In this document: positions 54,279 to 63,197 of the stretch, piece after piece
Numbering within the stretch: the stretch's first letter is position 1
How the letters are laid out: each line of letters opens with the position of its first letter
Assembly: GCA_017881265.1 (NCBI GenBank)
Contig: JADGRA010000039.1
Coordinates: 1 to 63,470, forward strand
Reading direction: 5' to 3'
DNA: 63,470 bases
Source of the DNA: Myxococcaceae bacterium
GTDB lineage: Bacteria; Myxococcota; Myxococcia; Myxococcales; Myxococcaceae
Notes under the pieces: generated by a model
What the model saw: only the letters and a program-made list of their open reading frames with translations
What the model was told of the DNA's origin: nothing
The model's database searches: none
Translations under genes and position numbers: made by a program

Positions 54279-55538
54279 CTACAGCTTCTCGAGGAAGGAG
54301 ACGTCCCAGAAGTTGGCCGAGGACTCCACCGCCACCAGCGCCCTGGCGTGCTCGCTCAGCGCGTCGAAGTAGTCCAGGTACACCTGATTCACCGTCCGCT
54401 GCGAGTCCAAAACCTCCAGCAGCGTCGCGCTGCCGCGCTGGTAGCTGTAGAAGGTGGCCTCGGCCACCTTGTCCGCGTCCGACAGGACGCCGCCGGTAAA
54501 CAGCTCCACCCGGCGCACCGCCGCCCCGTAGCGGGCCAGCGCCTGACGCACCTCAATCTCCACCGCCAGCTCTCCCTGCCGCAGCTGCAGCGTGGCCTGG
54601 GTGGTGCCGGCGACCGCGGCGTCCACCTCTCCGTTGTAAATACGGGCAAAGGGCAGCGGGATGGAGAAGCCGAAGTTGAGGGCGCTGAAGGCCGGCTGGG
54701 TGAAGGCGCCGCTGCCGGTGGCCGAGTAGGCGTAGCCGAGATTGAGGGTCACGTCCTCCCAGCGGTTGGCGTGGGCCAGGTTCAGCTTCCCCCGCGCGCC
54801 GTCGAGCGCGTAGCGCTTGCTGGCGAGGTCCGGGCGGTCTGCCTTCGCGCGCGCCACCAGCACGTCCACGTCGAAGGTGCGGGTCGCAATCCTCAGCGTG
54901 CCGGCCGGGGTGATGGCGCCGGCCGAGTTTCCAATCCGCAGCCCGAGGGCCAGCCGCGCACTCTCGGCGTCCCCCTCGGCTGCCAGCACCTCGCTCACGA
55001 AGCGCTGCGCCTCCACCCGGGACTGGATGTAGGCAATCTGCCCGATGTCGCCGGCGCGCAGCCTTTCGGCGTTGACGGCCACCAGGCGGGCGAAGCCGGC
55101 CTGCGTCTGCTTCTTGCGTTCCAGCACCATCCGGCTGTGCAGCGCGTCGATGTAGTCGTTGCTGGCGTTGCTGCGCAGCGTCCGGAAGAAGTCGTCGAGG
55201 TCACTCTTCGACTGGGACAGCCCGGCCTTGGCCACCTCGACGCGCCCGCCGCGCTTGCCGCCAATCTCGATGGTTTGGGCCAGGCCCACGTCGTAGGTGG
55301 TGGGCGAGCCGACGTTGCTCAAGTCCAGGGAACCCACCCCCGCCGACAGCACCGGCTCCGGGAAGACGCGGGCCAGGGAGATTTGGGCCTCGGCGATGGG
55401 AACGTTGAGGCGCTGGGCGGCCAGTTCCAGGTTGGCCGACCCCACCTGGGCCAGATACTCCTCGAAACCGATTCCCGGGCCGCCCGGCGCGGGCGTCGCC
55501 CCCGAAAGCAGGCCCCCAAGCAGCAGGGCCGCCCTCAC
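54279..55538 (-). CDS. czcC: Outer membrane channel of HME-RND efflux system (CzcC-like)
   Basis: A 419-residue TolC-like protein with a signal peptide (RAALLLGGLLSGATPA). It has the alternating long-helix pattern of the family with ARVFPEPVLSAGVG, ERLRAGDIGQI and DALHSRMVLERK. It starts at GTG 55538, a GTGA overlap with the pump gene. The order fusion protein-pump-channel (59793 to 54279) is one operon. With CzcA and CzcB it would expel metal from the periplasm across the outer membrane. Confidence 0.87.
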   Translation of the reverse strand: MRAALLLGGLLSGATPAPGGPGIGFEEYLAQVGSANLELAAQRLNVPIAEAQISLARVFPEPVLSAGVGSLDLSNVGSPTTYDVGLAQTIEIGGKRGGRVEVAKAGLSQSKSDLDDFFRTLRSNASNDYIDALHSRMVLERKKQTQAGFARLVAVNAERLRAGDIGQIAYIQSRVEAQRFVSEVLAAEGDAESARLALGLRIGNSAGAITPAGTLRIATRTFDVDVLVARAKADRPDLASKRYALDGARGKLNLAHANRWEDVTLNLGYAYSATGSGAFTQPAFSALNFGFSIPLPFARIYNGEVDAAVAGTTQATLQLRQGELAVEIEVRQALARYGAAVRRVELFTGGVLSDADKVAEATFYSYQRGSATLLEVLDSQRTVNQVYLDYFDALSEHARALVAVESSANFWDVSFLEKL

Positions 55539-58500
55539 GCCCGACTCTCCACCGGCCTTGAGGCGGCGACCTCCGTCCGGGCGACGCTGTGCCGCCGCTG
55601 CACCCAGCGCTCGATGACTTCATACAGCACCGGCAGCACCAGCAAGGTGAGCGCGGTGGCCGACACCAGGCCCCCCACCACCACCGTCGCCAGCGGCCGC
55701 TGGACGTCGCTGCCAATGCCACGGGCCAGCGCTGCGGGGATGAGGCCCAGGGTGGCCACGGTGGCCGTCATCAACACCGGCCGGAAGCGCTCCTCGGCGC
55801 CACGGGCGACGGCCTCCATCAACTCCAGCCCGCTGTCGCGCAGGTGGTTGAGGTTGGACACCATAAGGACGCCGTTCTGCACCGAGATGCCGAAGAGCGC
55901 GATGAAGCCCACCGCGCTGGAGACATTCAGCGTCATGCCGCGTAGGTGCAGCGCCACCATGCCGCCCAGCACCGCCAGGGGCACGTTGATGAGGATGAGG
56001 GCGGCATGCCGCAGCGTCCCGAAGGCCCCGTAGAGGAGGAGAAAGATGAGTGCCAGCACCACCGGCATGATGAAGGCCAGCCGGGCCTGGGCCCGCTGCT
56101 GGTTTTCAAAGAGGCCGCCCCAGCTGATTTCGGTGGTGGCCTTGTCGTAGTCGACGTCCTTCTCAATCCGCTCGTGGGCCTCCTTCAGGAAGGAGGAGAG
56201 GTCGCGGCCCCGCAGATTCAGCTTGACGGTCAGATGGCGGCGGTTGGTCTCCCGGGTGATGGTGCTCTCGCCACTTCGGAGCGAGACGTCGGCCACCTGG
56301 CTGAGCGGGATGCGCGCCCCCCCGGGGGCGGTGAGGGTGAGGTCTCCAATCTCCTCGAGGTTACTGCGGACGCCGGGAATGAAGCGCACCGCGATGTCGT
56401 AGCGCTTCTCCCCGAGAAAAAGTTTCCCCACCGCGCGGCCGCCGATGCCGACTTCGATGAGGTCGGCAATGTCCGAGACGTTGATGCCGAAGCGGGCGGC
56501 CGCCTCGCGATTCACCTTGACTTGCAGCTGCGGAAGCGGCGGTTCCTGGTCGATGGCCACGTCCACCGCGCCGGGCGTCTTCTCCAGCGCCGCCACCACC
56601 TGCTCCGCGACACGCCGGGTGTCGGCGAAGTCCTTGCCGTACACCTTCACCACCAGCTCGCTGTGCGCGCCGGCAATCTTGTCGTTGACGCCGTCAATCA
56701 TCGGCTGGGAGAAGCCCACCGAGATGCCGGGGATGCGCGCGTAGCGCGCGCTCAGCTTTTCGATGAGGTCCCGCTTGGTTTCCCCGTTCTTCCAGGTGCT
56801 GTAGGGCGTCAGCCCGACGGCGGATTCGATGTGCGAGGGCGTCCAGGGGTCCGTCCCGTCGTCGTTTCGCCCGAGCTGGGTGACGACGAAGGAGACTTCC
56901 TTGAATTCGCGCGTCGCCTTGCGCAGCTCGCTCGCCATCTCGCTCGCCTTCTGCAGCGAGATGCCCGGCGGCAGCTGGGCTTGTAACCAGATGGAGCCCT
57001 CATCGAGCTCCGGGAGAAACTCCTTCCCGACGGTGATGGTGAGGACGATGGCCAGAAGCAGCGCCACCGCCGCCGGCACCAGCGCCAGCGCCGGACGGCC
57101 CAGCACGCTTCGGAGGTTCCTGTCATAGGCGGCCGTCACCCAGACCAGCGCCGGATTCCTCCAGAACTTCCGTGGCCGCTTGTAGGCCTGAAGCGCCAGG
57201 CCGGGCACCAGCGCCAGGGCCACCAGGATGGCGCCGGCCAGCGCGTAGCCCACCGTGTAGGCCATGGGGGAGAACAGCTTCTTCTCCACGCGCTGGAAGG
57301 CGAAGAGCGGGATGTAGGCAGTGATGATGATGATGGTGGCGAAGAACATCGGCCGCGCCACCTGCGTCGCCGCGGTGCGCGCCTCCTCCAGCTCCACCGG
57401 CTTGTCCGGATGGGCCTCGCGGCGGCGGAGGATGTTCTCCATCACCACGATGGCGCCGTCCACGATGATGCCGAAGTCGATGGCGCCCAGCGACAGCAAG
57501 TTCGCCGGGATGTTGGTGAGGTGCATCATGATGAAGGCGATGAGGAGGGAGAGCGGGATGGTGATGGCGACAATCAGCGCGCCCCGCACGCTGCCCAGAA
57601 ACAGCATCAGCACCAGTACCACCAGCGTCATGCCTTCCAAGAGGGTATGGGACACGGTGTTGAGGGTGGTCTTCACCAGGTCCGTGCGGTCGAGGTAGGG
57701 CACCACCTTCACGTCCGGCGGCAGCACGCCGCGGTTGAGGGCCTGCACCTTGGCGTGCAGCCCCTCCAGCACCCGGGAGGGGTTCTCCCCGCGCAGCAGA
57801 AGGACAATCCCGGAGACCCCGTCCGGGTTGTCGTCCTTGCCGAGGATGCCGTTGCGCTCGAGCGCGCCGAGGCGCAATTCCCCGAGGTTGCGCAGCAGCA
57901 CCGGCGTCCCGTTCTTCTGGTTGATGACGATGTTGCCGAGGTCATCCAAGCTACGGATGAGGCCGATGCCGCGCACCACGAAGGCCTCATCCCCCCGCCG
58001 CACCATGCTGCCGCCGGCGTTGGAGTTGTTGGACGAGACCGCGTCCATCACCTGCTTCAGGGACAGGTTGTACTGGGCCAGCTTGGACGGGTCGAGCAGC
58101 AGCTGGAACTGCGTCGTCTCCCCGCCGAAGTTGGTGACGTCGGCCACGCCGAAGACTTGCTTGAGGGTGGGAATCACCACCCACTCCTGCAACTCCTTCA
58201 GCTCGCGCTGGCTGCGACTTCCCGACTCGAGCGTGTAGCGGTAAATCTCGCCAATCGGCGAGGTGAGCGGGTCCAGCCCGGTGGTGGCGCTGGTGGGCAG
58301 GTTGACGCCGTTGATGCGCTCCTGAATGCGCTGCCGGGCGAAGTAGTCCTCCACCCCGTCCCGGAACACCAACGTAATCAGCGAGAGCCCGAAGGTGCTC
58401 TTGCTGCGCATGATTTGCAGACCCGGAATCCCATTCAGCTCGCGCTCGAGGGGAATGGTGACCTGTTCCTCCACCTCCTCAGCCGCATGCCCGGGGTAGG

Positions 58501-58654
58501 TGGTCACCACCTGGGCGGTGGTGTCGGAGATGTCCGGGTAGGCCTCAATCGACAGCTCGGTCCAGGAATAGACGCCGAAGGCGGCCACCAACAGAAACAG
58601 CGCCACCATCAACCAGCGCCGGTCCATGCAGAAGGAGACGAAGCGGTCAATCAC
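55535..58654 (-). CDS. czcA: HME-RND heavy-metal efflux pump (CzcA-type)
   Basis: A 1039-residue RND transporter. The TM4 signature is DFGIIVDGAIVVMEN (393-407: Asp393, Asp399 and Glu406), the DFG-DG-EN type seen in CzcA, not the AxG-DAA-EN type of the copper/silver pump CusA. Other blocks include EAYPDISDTTAQVVTTYPG and ELDEGSIW. So divalent Zn, Co, Cd or Ni is the more likely substrate. It starts at GTG 58654 and overlaps the fusion-protein gene (GTGA), and it ends overlapping the channel gene. The pump works as a trimer, driven by protons. Confidence 0.9.
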   Translation of the reverse strand: MIDRFVSFCMDRRWLMVALFLLVAAFGVYSWTELSIEAYPDISDTTAQVVTTYPGHAAEEVEEQVTIPLERELNGIPGLQIMRSKSTFGLSLITLVFRDGVEDYFARQRIQERINGVNLPTSATTGLDPLTSPIGEIYRYTLESGSRSQRELKELQEWVVIPTLKQVFGVADVTNFGGETTQFQLLLDPSKLAQYNLSLKQVMDAVSSNNSNAGGSMVRRGDEAFVVRGIGLIRSLDDLGNIVINQKNGTPVLLRNLGELRLGALERNGILGKDDNPDGVSGIVLLLRGENPSRVLEGLHAKVQALNRGVLPPDVKVVPYLDRTDLVKTTLNTVSHTLLEGMTLVVLVLMLFLGSVRGALIVAITIPLSLLIAFIMMHLTNIPANLLSLGAIDFGIIVDGAIVVMENILRRREAHPDKPVELEEARTAATQVARPMFFATIIIITAYIPLFAFQRVEKKLFSPMAYTVGYALAGAILVALALVPGLALQAYKRPRKFWRNPALVWVTAAYDRNLRSVLGRPALALVPAAVALLLAIVLTITVGKEFLPELDEGSIWLQAQLPPGISLQKASEMASELRKATREFKEVSFVVTQLGRNDDGTDPWTPSHIESAVGLTPYSTWKNGETKRDLIEKLSARYARIPGISVGFSQPMIDGVNDKIAGAHSELVVKVYGKDFADTRRVAEQVVAALEKTPGAVDVAIDQEPPLPQLQVKVNREAAARFGINVSDIADLIEVGIGGRAVGKLFLGEKRYDIAVRFIPGVRSNLEEIGDLTLTAPGGARIPLSQVADVSLRSGESTITRETNRRHLTVKLNLRGRDLSSFLKEAHERIEKDVDYDKATTEISWGGLFENQQRAQARLAFIMPVVLALIFLLLYGAFGTLRHAALILINVPLAVLGGMVALHLRGMTLNVSSAVGFIALFGISVQNGVLMVSNLNHLRDSGLELMEAVARGAEERFRPVLMTATVATLGLIPAALARGIGSDVQRPLATVVVGGLVSATALTLLVLPVLYEVIERWVQRRHSVARTEVAASRPVESRA

Positions 58655-59793
58655 TGCAGCACCACGGCCTCGGCCGTCACCACCCGCGTCCCCGCATCCA
58701 GCCCCTCGGTGATGACGGTGACGTCCCCCTGCTGCTGGCCCGTCGAGACGCGCCGCGCTTCGAAGACCCACGGCCCCACCTCGACAAAGGTGAAGCTCTC
58801 ATCCCCCCGCAGCACCAGCGCGGTGGTGGGCACCACCACCCGCGGGGTGGAGGTGCCGGCGAAGCGGACGGTGGCGAACATGCCCGGCTTGAAGCGCCCG
58901 TCCGGGTTGTCCATGGACACCCGCACCTTGACGGTGCGCGTGTCGAGGTCGAGCAGGTCCGCCACGGAGAACACCTTGCCGACGAAGTGCTCGTCCGGGT
59001 AGGCGGAGAAGACCGCGGTGGCCTGGTCCCCCACCTTCACCCTTCGCACGTCCTTCTCCTGGACGCTGGCGGTGAGCCACACCGTGGACAGGTCCGCCAC
59101 CGTCATCAGCACGGCGTTCGGGTCGTTCTTGAATTCGCCGCCGGTCACGGCCAAGTCCACCACGCGGCCGGAGATGGGAGAGCGCACCACCAGCGGCCCG
59201 GGCGGCCCAGCCACAGCCACCCCCAGCTGCTCCAGGCGCTTGCCGGCACGTTCCAACTCGCTCTGGGCGACGGTGCGGTCGGCCTCCGCCTGTTCCAGGT
59301 CGCGCTGCGCGCCAATCCCATGTTCATTGAGGTCCTTCTGCCGCGCGTAGGTTTTCTGGGCCTGCGCCAGGCCGCTCTTCGCCTTCACGTAGTCCGCCCG
59401 TGCCTGGCCGAGGTCCGGCGAGTTGAGCAGCAAGAGGGGCTGGCCCTTCTCCACGCGGTCGCCCAGGTGGACCAGCAGCTTTTCCACCCGGCCGGCCGTT
59501 GGCGGGGAGATGCGCGCCAGCCGTGCCGGGTCGCTCTCCACGGAGGCCGTCGCCAGCAGCTGGCTCTGGATGTTCTGCTCGGTGGCTGCTTCCACCTTGA
59601 TTCGGCTGCGGAGCGGGCTGCCTTCCGGCACCACCACCTTGGTGCCCTCCCGTTCATACATCTCCGGGGCCTGCGCAGCAGGCTTGCCCTTGCCGCATGC
59701 CGCCACCACCAGCAGCAGCCCGAGGCCGGCGGGCAGGTGACAGCGGCGCGTCAGCACGGCCACAGCCAAGTGGGGGGCGGCCGGGTGGGCCAT
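58651..59793 (-). CDS. czcB: HME-RND membrane fusion lipoprotein (CzcB-like)
   Basis: A 380-residue periplasmic adaptor. The N-terminus carries a lipobox (LLLVVAAC, near residue 33), followed by a barrel-sandwich region (ISPPTAGRVEKLLVHLGDRVEKGQPL), a coiled-coil hairpin (about 125-185) and beta-barrel strands to VTAEAVVLQ. It joins CzcA to CzcC. GTGCTAACC lies about 12-19 nt before the ATG at 59793, so the promoter is probably nearby. Confidence 0.9.
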   Translation of the reverse strand: MAHPAAPHLAVAVLTRRCHLPAGLGLLLVVAACGKGKPAAQAPEMYEREGTKVVVPEGSPLRSRIKVEAATEQNIQSQLLATASVESDPARLARISPPTAGRVEKLLVHLGDRVEKGQPLLLLNSPDLGQARADYVKAKSGLAQAQKTYARQKDLNEHGIGAQRDLEQAEADRTVAQSELERAGKRLEQLGVAVAGPPGPLVVRSPISGRVVDLAVTGGEFKNDPNAVLMTVADLSTVWLTASVQEKDVRRVKVGDQATAVFSAYPDEHFVGKVFSVADLLDLDTRTVKVRVSMDNPDGRFKPGMFATVRFAGTSTPRVVVPTTALVLRGDESFTFVEVGPWVFEARRVSTGQQQGDVTVITEGLDAGTRVVTAEAVVLQ

Positions 59794-59865
59794 GGGGGTG
59801 GCTGGTTAGCACCCCTCGGGCAAGCGCGGAAAGCGCGTCGCGCGCAACGTTCCTGTGGCACGGCG

Positions 59866-59898
59866 GCCCCCCGGGCGGGGAAGGCCCCCCCGGGGGGC
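59866..59898. repeat. Long GC inverted repeat downstream of the YheT gene
   Basis: GCCCCCCGGG (59866-59875) and CCCGGGGGGC (59889-59898) form a perfect 10-bp stem with a 13-nt loop between the YheT-type gene and czcB. There is no T tract; it could slow transcription or be a factor-dependent terminator. Confidence 0.4.
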
Positions 59899-59910
59899 AG
59901 CGGCGCTGCT

Positions 59911-60900
59911 TCAGCCGAGCTGGGCCTGAAGAAAGCGCACCGCCTGCCGTTCCGCCCAGAAGCGGGGCGCCCAGGCCTGGCCCGAGACGAAGCCGACGTG
60001 GCCTCCCAGGGCAGTGCGCAGCACCGTCAGTGCTGAGGGCTGGGCCGCTGCTGCGGGCAGGGAGGCGGTCGGAATCATCGGGTCATCCTCCGCATTCAAC
60101 AGCAGCGTGGGCCGGCGCACCTCGGCCAGCCGCGGGCCGCTGGAACAGCGCCGGTAGTAGTCGAGCGCGCCCTGGTAGCCGTTGCTGGGCCCGGTGAAGG
60201 CGTCGTCGAAGTCCTGCAGCCGCCGTGCGGACGCGATGCGCCGGGTGTCCAGGCCGTGGCCCGGGTGGGTGGCCAGCTTGGCCAGCGCCTTCTTCTTCAG
60301 GCTTTTCAGGAAGTGCCGCCGGTAAATGCCGCAGCCCCCCCACGGCCTGTCCAGGGCCAGGGCACAGGCCAGCAAGTCAAAGGGCGTACTGACGGCCGCC
60401 GCGGCGACGAAGGGCGCGGCCTCTCCCGTCTCGGCCAGCAGCTTCAACAGGGCGTTGCCGCCCAAGGAAAAGCCCACCGCCACCAGGGGCCCCCGGACGC
60501 GCGCCGCCACGTGTCCGGCCACGTGCAGCGGGTCCCCCGTCTCGCCAGAGCAGTAGCTGCGCAGCGTTCGGTTGGCTTCGCCGCTGCAGGAGCGGAAATT
60601 CATCGCCACCGCCCCCCAGCCAAGGCCCTTTGCCTCGTGCAGCGTCTGGCGGACGTAGCCCGAGGCGCTGCTGCCCTCCAGTCCGTGCAGCACAAGCAGG
60701 TGCGGCCGCTCCGCCGGGGCGTCCAGCCAGTCCAGGTCCAGAAAGTCCCCGTCGGGCGTGGCAATGCGCTCGCGCCGCAGCGGCAGCGCCGCGGGACGCC
60801 GCAGCACATAGGCCACCAGCGTCTGCGCTTGCGCGTGGGAAAGGCCGGGGGCCGGCGTGAAGGGTTCGGCTGAAAACGTCAGGCCTGCACCTTGTCGCAC
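59911..60900 (-). CDS. YheT-type alpha/beta hydrolase
   Basis: About 329 residues. The start region TFSAEPFTPAPGLSHAQAQTL is like YheT/EMB8 proteins; the nucleophile is Ser in VGFSLGGNALLK, with Asp in NAEDDPMIP and His near the end in GGHVGF. Substrate is unknown; esterase activity is likely. The start is unclear: GTG 60900, or a CTG at 60882 that overlaps the stop of the copper protein gene (CTGA). It is coupled to that gene on the same strand, though the functional link is unclear. Confidence 0.8.
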   Translation of the reverse strand: MRQGAGLTFSAEPFTPAPGLSHAQAQTLVAYVLRRPAALPLRRERIATPDGDFLDLDWLDAPAERPHLLVLHGLEGSSASGYVRQTLHEAKGLGWGAVAMNFRSCSGEANRTLRSYCSGETGDPLHVAGHVAARVRGPLVAVGFSLGGNALLKLLAETGEAAPFVAAAAVSTPFDLLACALALDRPWGGCGIYRRHFLKSLKKKALAKLATHPGHGLDTRRIASARRLQDFDDAFTGPSNGYQGALDYYRRCSSGPRLAEVRRPTLLLNAEDDPMIPTASLPAAAAQPSALTVLRTALGGHVGFVSGQAWAPRFWAERQAVRFLQAQLG

Positions 60901-61316
60901 TCCGCGGCGCACGCCGCGCAGCTGTCTGCGCACGCCTTGCAGATGGCGTGGTGCGCCTCGTGCTTGCGGCAGGCCTTCTCGCAGTCCCGGCACAGCTGCG
61001 CACACACCGCCGCCATGGCCTTCAGGCGTGGGCTGCCCTGGACGGCCAGCTGGGCCACCGCCTCCACCGCCGGCAGCATGGCGGCGATGGTGCTGGCGCA
61101 CTCGGCGAGGCTGGTGTCGCCCTTGCTGAGGAGGCTGAGGCAGTGCTGCTGGCAGGCCTGGCCCACCTTGATGCAGGCAAAGGCGGCGTCGACGAGGGCC
61201 TGGTGGCCCGACGCACTGGGCGCGGCCGGGGCCGCCGGGGCCGCCGCCCGGGCGCGCATGGCCATTCCCACCGCCGCGGCACCCACCGCCCCCAGCATGA
61301 CGTCTCGTCGCTGCAT
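60879..61316 (-). CDS. Tat-exported Cys-rich four-helix copper storage protein (Csp1-like)
   Basis: A 145-residue protein. The N-terminus MQRRDVMLGAVGAAAVGMAM looks like a Tat signal with twin Arg at 3-4. The rest is a helical bundle with 13 Cys in CxxxC or CxxC patterns (AACxx-type runs such as CAQLCRDCEKAC and CKACADSCAAC). Methylosinus Csp1 is a Tat-exported four-helix bundle with 13 Cys that stores many Cu(I) ions, so the number and export signal match. I infer Cu(I) binding; no measurement is possible. It lies upstream of the YheT-type gene and about 1 kb from the Czc operon. Confidence 0.82.
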   Translation of the reverse strand: MQRRDVMLGAVGAAAVGMAMRARAAAPAAPAAPSASGHQALVDAAFACIKVGQACQQHCLSLLSKGDTSLAECASTIAAMLPAVEAVAQLAVQGSPRLKAMAAVCAQLCRDCEKACRKHEAHHAICKACADSCAACAAECDKVQA

Positions 61317-61435
61317 GGCGTGCTCCTCTTCCCCTTCCAGCTTTCAGCCGGCAAGCGTCGGCCGGCCGCGTCTTGGCTGTCAATTTCCCTTTGGCACGAC
61401 GGCCCCGCCCGAAGCGTGCCTGCTGCAAGCAAAGG

Positions 61436-62047
61436 CTACCTGGCGCGGGACAGCCGGCGCGCGCGTCCCAGGCGGGGGGCACGCACGGGGGCGCGGCGCC
61501 GGCGCGGGGCGGCCTCGCCAATGGGGTCCGGGCACACCGAGCGTAGCCGGCAGGTGCCACACTCGGCGCCGCTCCACACCGCGGAGAAGAGGGCCCGCAG
61601 CCGGTCGATGACGTCGAAGTCCTCGGTGAGGAGGCCGACTTCGAAGTTGCGCGCGTCGGCATGCTTGGCCCCCAGCCCGGCCCCCGTCAGGTTGGCGCTG
61701 CCGAGGTACGCCCACGCCCCGTCCACCACCACGCATTTGAAGTGGACGCGCGGGCACACCTTCAGCTGTAGCCCACCCCGCACCAGCGACGGCAACTTGT
61801 CAAAGGCGCGTCGGAAGGGACGGCTGGGGAGCTCGGCGTGCAACAGCCGCAGCTCCACGCCCCGGGCCGCCAGCGTCCGGAACAGCCCCAGCACCGAGTC
61901 GAAGCGCCCGTCCTGCTCGACAAACATGGCCTTCACGTTGGCGGTGGCAATCCACGCCGACTCGCGCGCGTGGGCCAGCTTGTCGAGGATGACGCTGCGG
62001 TAGAGCGCCTCGCCGGTGACCAGCTCTGCTTGGATGGGACGCAGCAC
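61436..62047 (-). CDS. Phospholipase D-like domain protein, single HKD motif
   Basis: About 203 residues. It contains one HKD motif: HFKCVVVDGAWAYLGSANLTG (His-x-Lys-x4-Asp). Such single-motif proteins dimerise to form the active site, as in some nucleases. A C-terminal basic tail follows an ECGTC-x5-C cluster that may bind metal. The start is GTG 62047, with GGGGAG upstream, but an alternative further upstream cannot be excluded. Phosphodiesterase or nuclease; unknown substrate. Divergent from the B3/4 gene. Confidence 0.72.
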   Translation of the reverse strand: MLRPIQAELVTGEALYRSVILDKLAHARESAWIATANVKAMFVEQDGRFDSVLGLFRTLAARGVELRLLHAELPSRPFRRAFDKLPSLVRGGLQLKVCPRVHFKCVVVDGAWAYLGSANLTGAGLGAKHADARNFEVGLLTEDFDVIDRLRALFSAVWSGAECGTCRLRSVCPDPIGEAAPRRRRAPVRAPRLGRARRLSRAR

Positions 62048-62150
62048 CTTGGGGGACTCCCCGAAGGGGGTAGCACGGCCCGCTCGCCCCGTCGCGAAAC
62101 CTCCCGCCGCTGCTAGGCTACCTGTCCCCCGGCGGACACTGGAAAAGCGC

Positions 62151-62798
62151 GTGCCCTCGCTCACCGTCCACTCCCACCCGCTGCTCGCGCTGCGCGCTTT
62201 CCTCACCCAGTTTCCCGAGCCCTTGGGTACCCTCCAGGCAGCGGCGTACGGCGCGTTGTTGTCTGCCTCGGCGCAGGCGCCCTTCAGCCCGACGGAGGCC
62301 GTCCGCGCCGCCATCCGGGACCTCCTCCGCCACGGCGGCTTCAAGCCCACCGGGCGCAGCAAGCCGGCGTCGGAGTACCTGGTGCGCTCAGCGACGGCGG
62401 GGCAACTCAAGGCCATCAACCCCGCCGTGGACGTGGGCAACGTGGTGGCACTTCACTCCGGGCTGCCCGTCAGCGTGGTGGACGTGGCGCACCTGGTGCC
62501 GCCCCTCGTCGTCCGGCTGGCCCCGGCCGGCAGCCGCTACGTCTTCAACGCCTCAGGGCAGGAGATTGACGTGGAAAACCTGCTCTGCCTGGAGGACGGC
62601 GTCGGGCCCTGCGCCAACCCGGTGAAGGACGCGCAGCGGACGAAGACGGACGACGCGACGACGCAGACGCTGACGGTGGTGTGGGGCAGTACCGCGCTGG
62701 GAGAGTTGGTGGATGAGGCGGTGGGCTGGGCGTGGGAACTGCTCGGCCGCGTCGGCGCCACCTGCGAAGCCGTCACCCGCACGTCCCCGCCCGGCTGA
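62151..62798 (+). CDS. Stand-alone B3/4-domain protein (PheT-like tRNA-binding domain)
   Basis: A 215-residue protein matching the B3/B4 domain of phenylalanyl-tRNA synthetase beta: FKPTGRSKPASEYL, INPAVDVGNVVALHSGLPVSVVD and the DVENLLCLED blocks. In PheRS this domain edits misacylated tRNA. A stand-alone protein may be a trans-editing or tRNA-related factor; this is inference. GTG start at 62151. TGCTAGGCT lies 40 nt upstream. Confidence 0.78.
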   Translation: MPSLTVHSHPLLALRAFLTQFPEPLGTLQAAAYGALLSASAQAPFSPTEAVRAAIRDLLRHGGFKPTGRSKPASEYLVRSATAGQLKAINPAVDVGNVVALHSGLPVSVVDVAHLVPPLVVRLAPAGSRYVFNASGQEIDVENLLCLEDGVGPCANPVKDAQRTKTDDATTQTLTVVWGSTALGELVDEAVGWAWELLGRVGATCEAVTRTSPPG

Positions 62799-62810
62799 AG
62801 CGAAGCCGTG

Positions 62811-63149
62811 TCAGCCGTCCAGCGGCCCGTCCGCCGCGGGAGGACGCCGGGTGGCGAGCGCCACCGGCTCGGCGAAGGGGTCCGTCGTGGAGAAGCCCCA
62901 CTCGGCGTCGAAGCCGGCCCGGAAGCGGGCCAACGCGTCGGCCCGCGCGTGCCCCTCCAGCGCATAGGCGTTGGAGACGTGGCGGGCCAAGTCGGCGAGC
63001 ACAATTCCCCAGGCTGCCGGGTCGCGGTAGGCATCCGCTCGCACCGTCACGTGCAGGCGTCCCCGGGCACTCCAGAAGCGAAGCACTTCGCGGGCTTCGT
63101 CATCCGCGGCGACTCGGGGGGGGATGGACAGCTCGTTTTCGTGTGACAT
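62811..63149 (-). CDS. DUF5076-family protein
   Basis: A 112-residue protein. NELSIPPRVAADDEAREVLRFW, then DPAAWGIVLADLARHVSNA and an ARFRAGFDAEWGFS stretch are typical of DUF5076. No known function. It converges on the B3/4 gene and lies 48 nt downstream of a paralogue on the same strand, so they form a tandem pair. Confidence 0.72.
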   Translation of the reverse strand: MSHENELSIPPRVAADDEAREVLRFWSARGRLHVTVRADAYRDPAAWGIVLADLARHVSNAYALEGHARADALARFRAGFDAEWGFSTTDPFAEPVALATRRPPAADGPLDG

Positions 63150-63197
63150 CCGTCTTCTTTCCTTGCAGCGAAGTTTAAGTCTGTTGGCCGACGTGCC

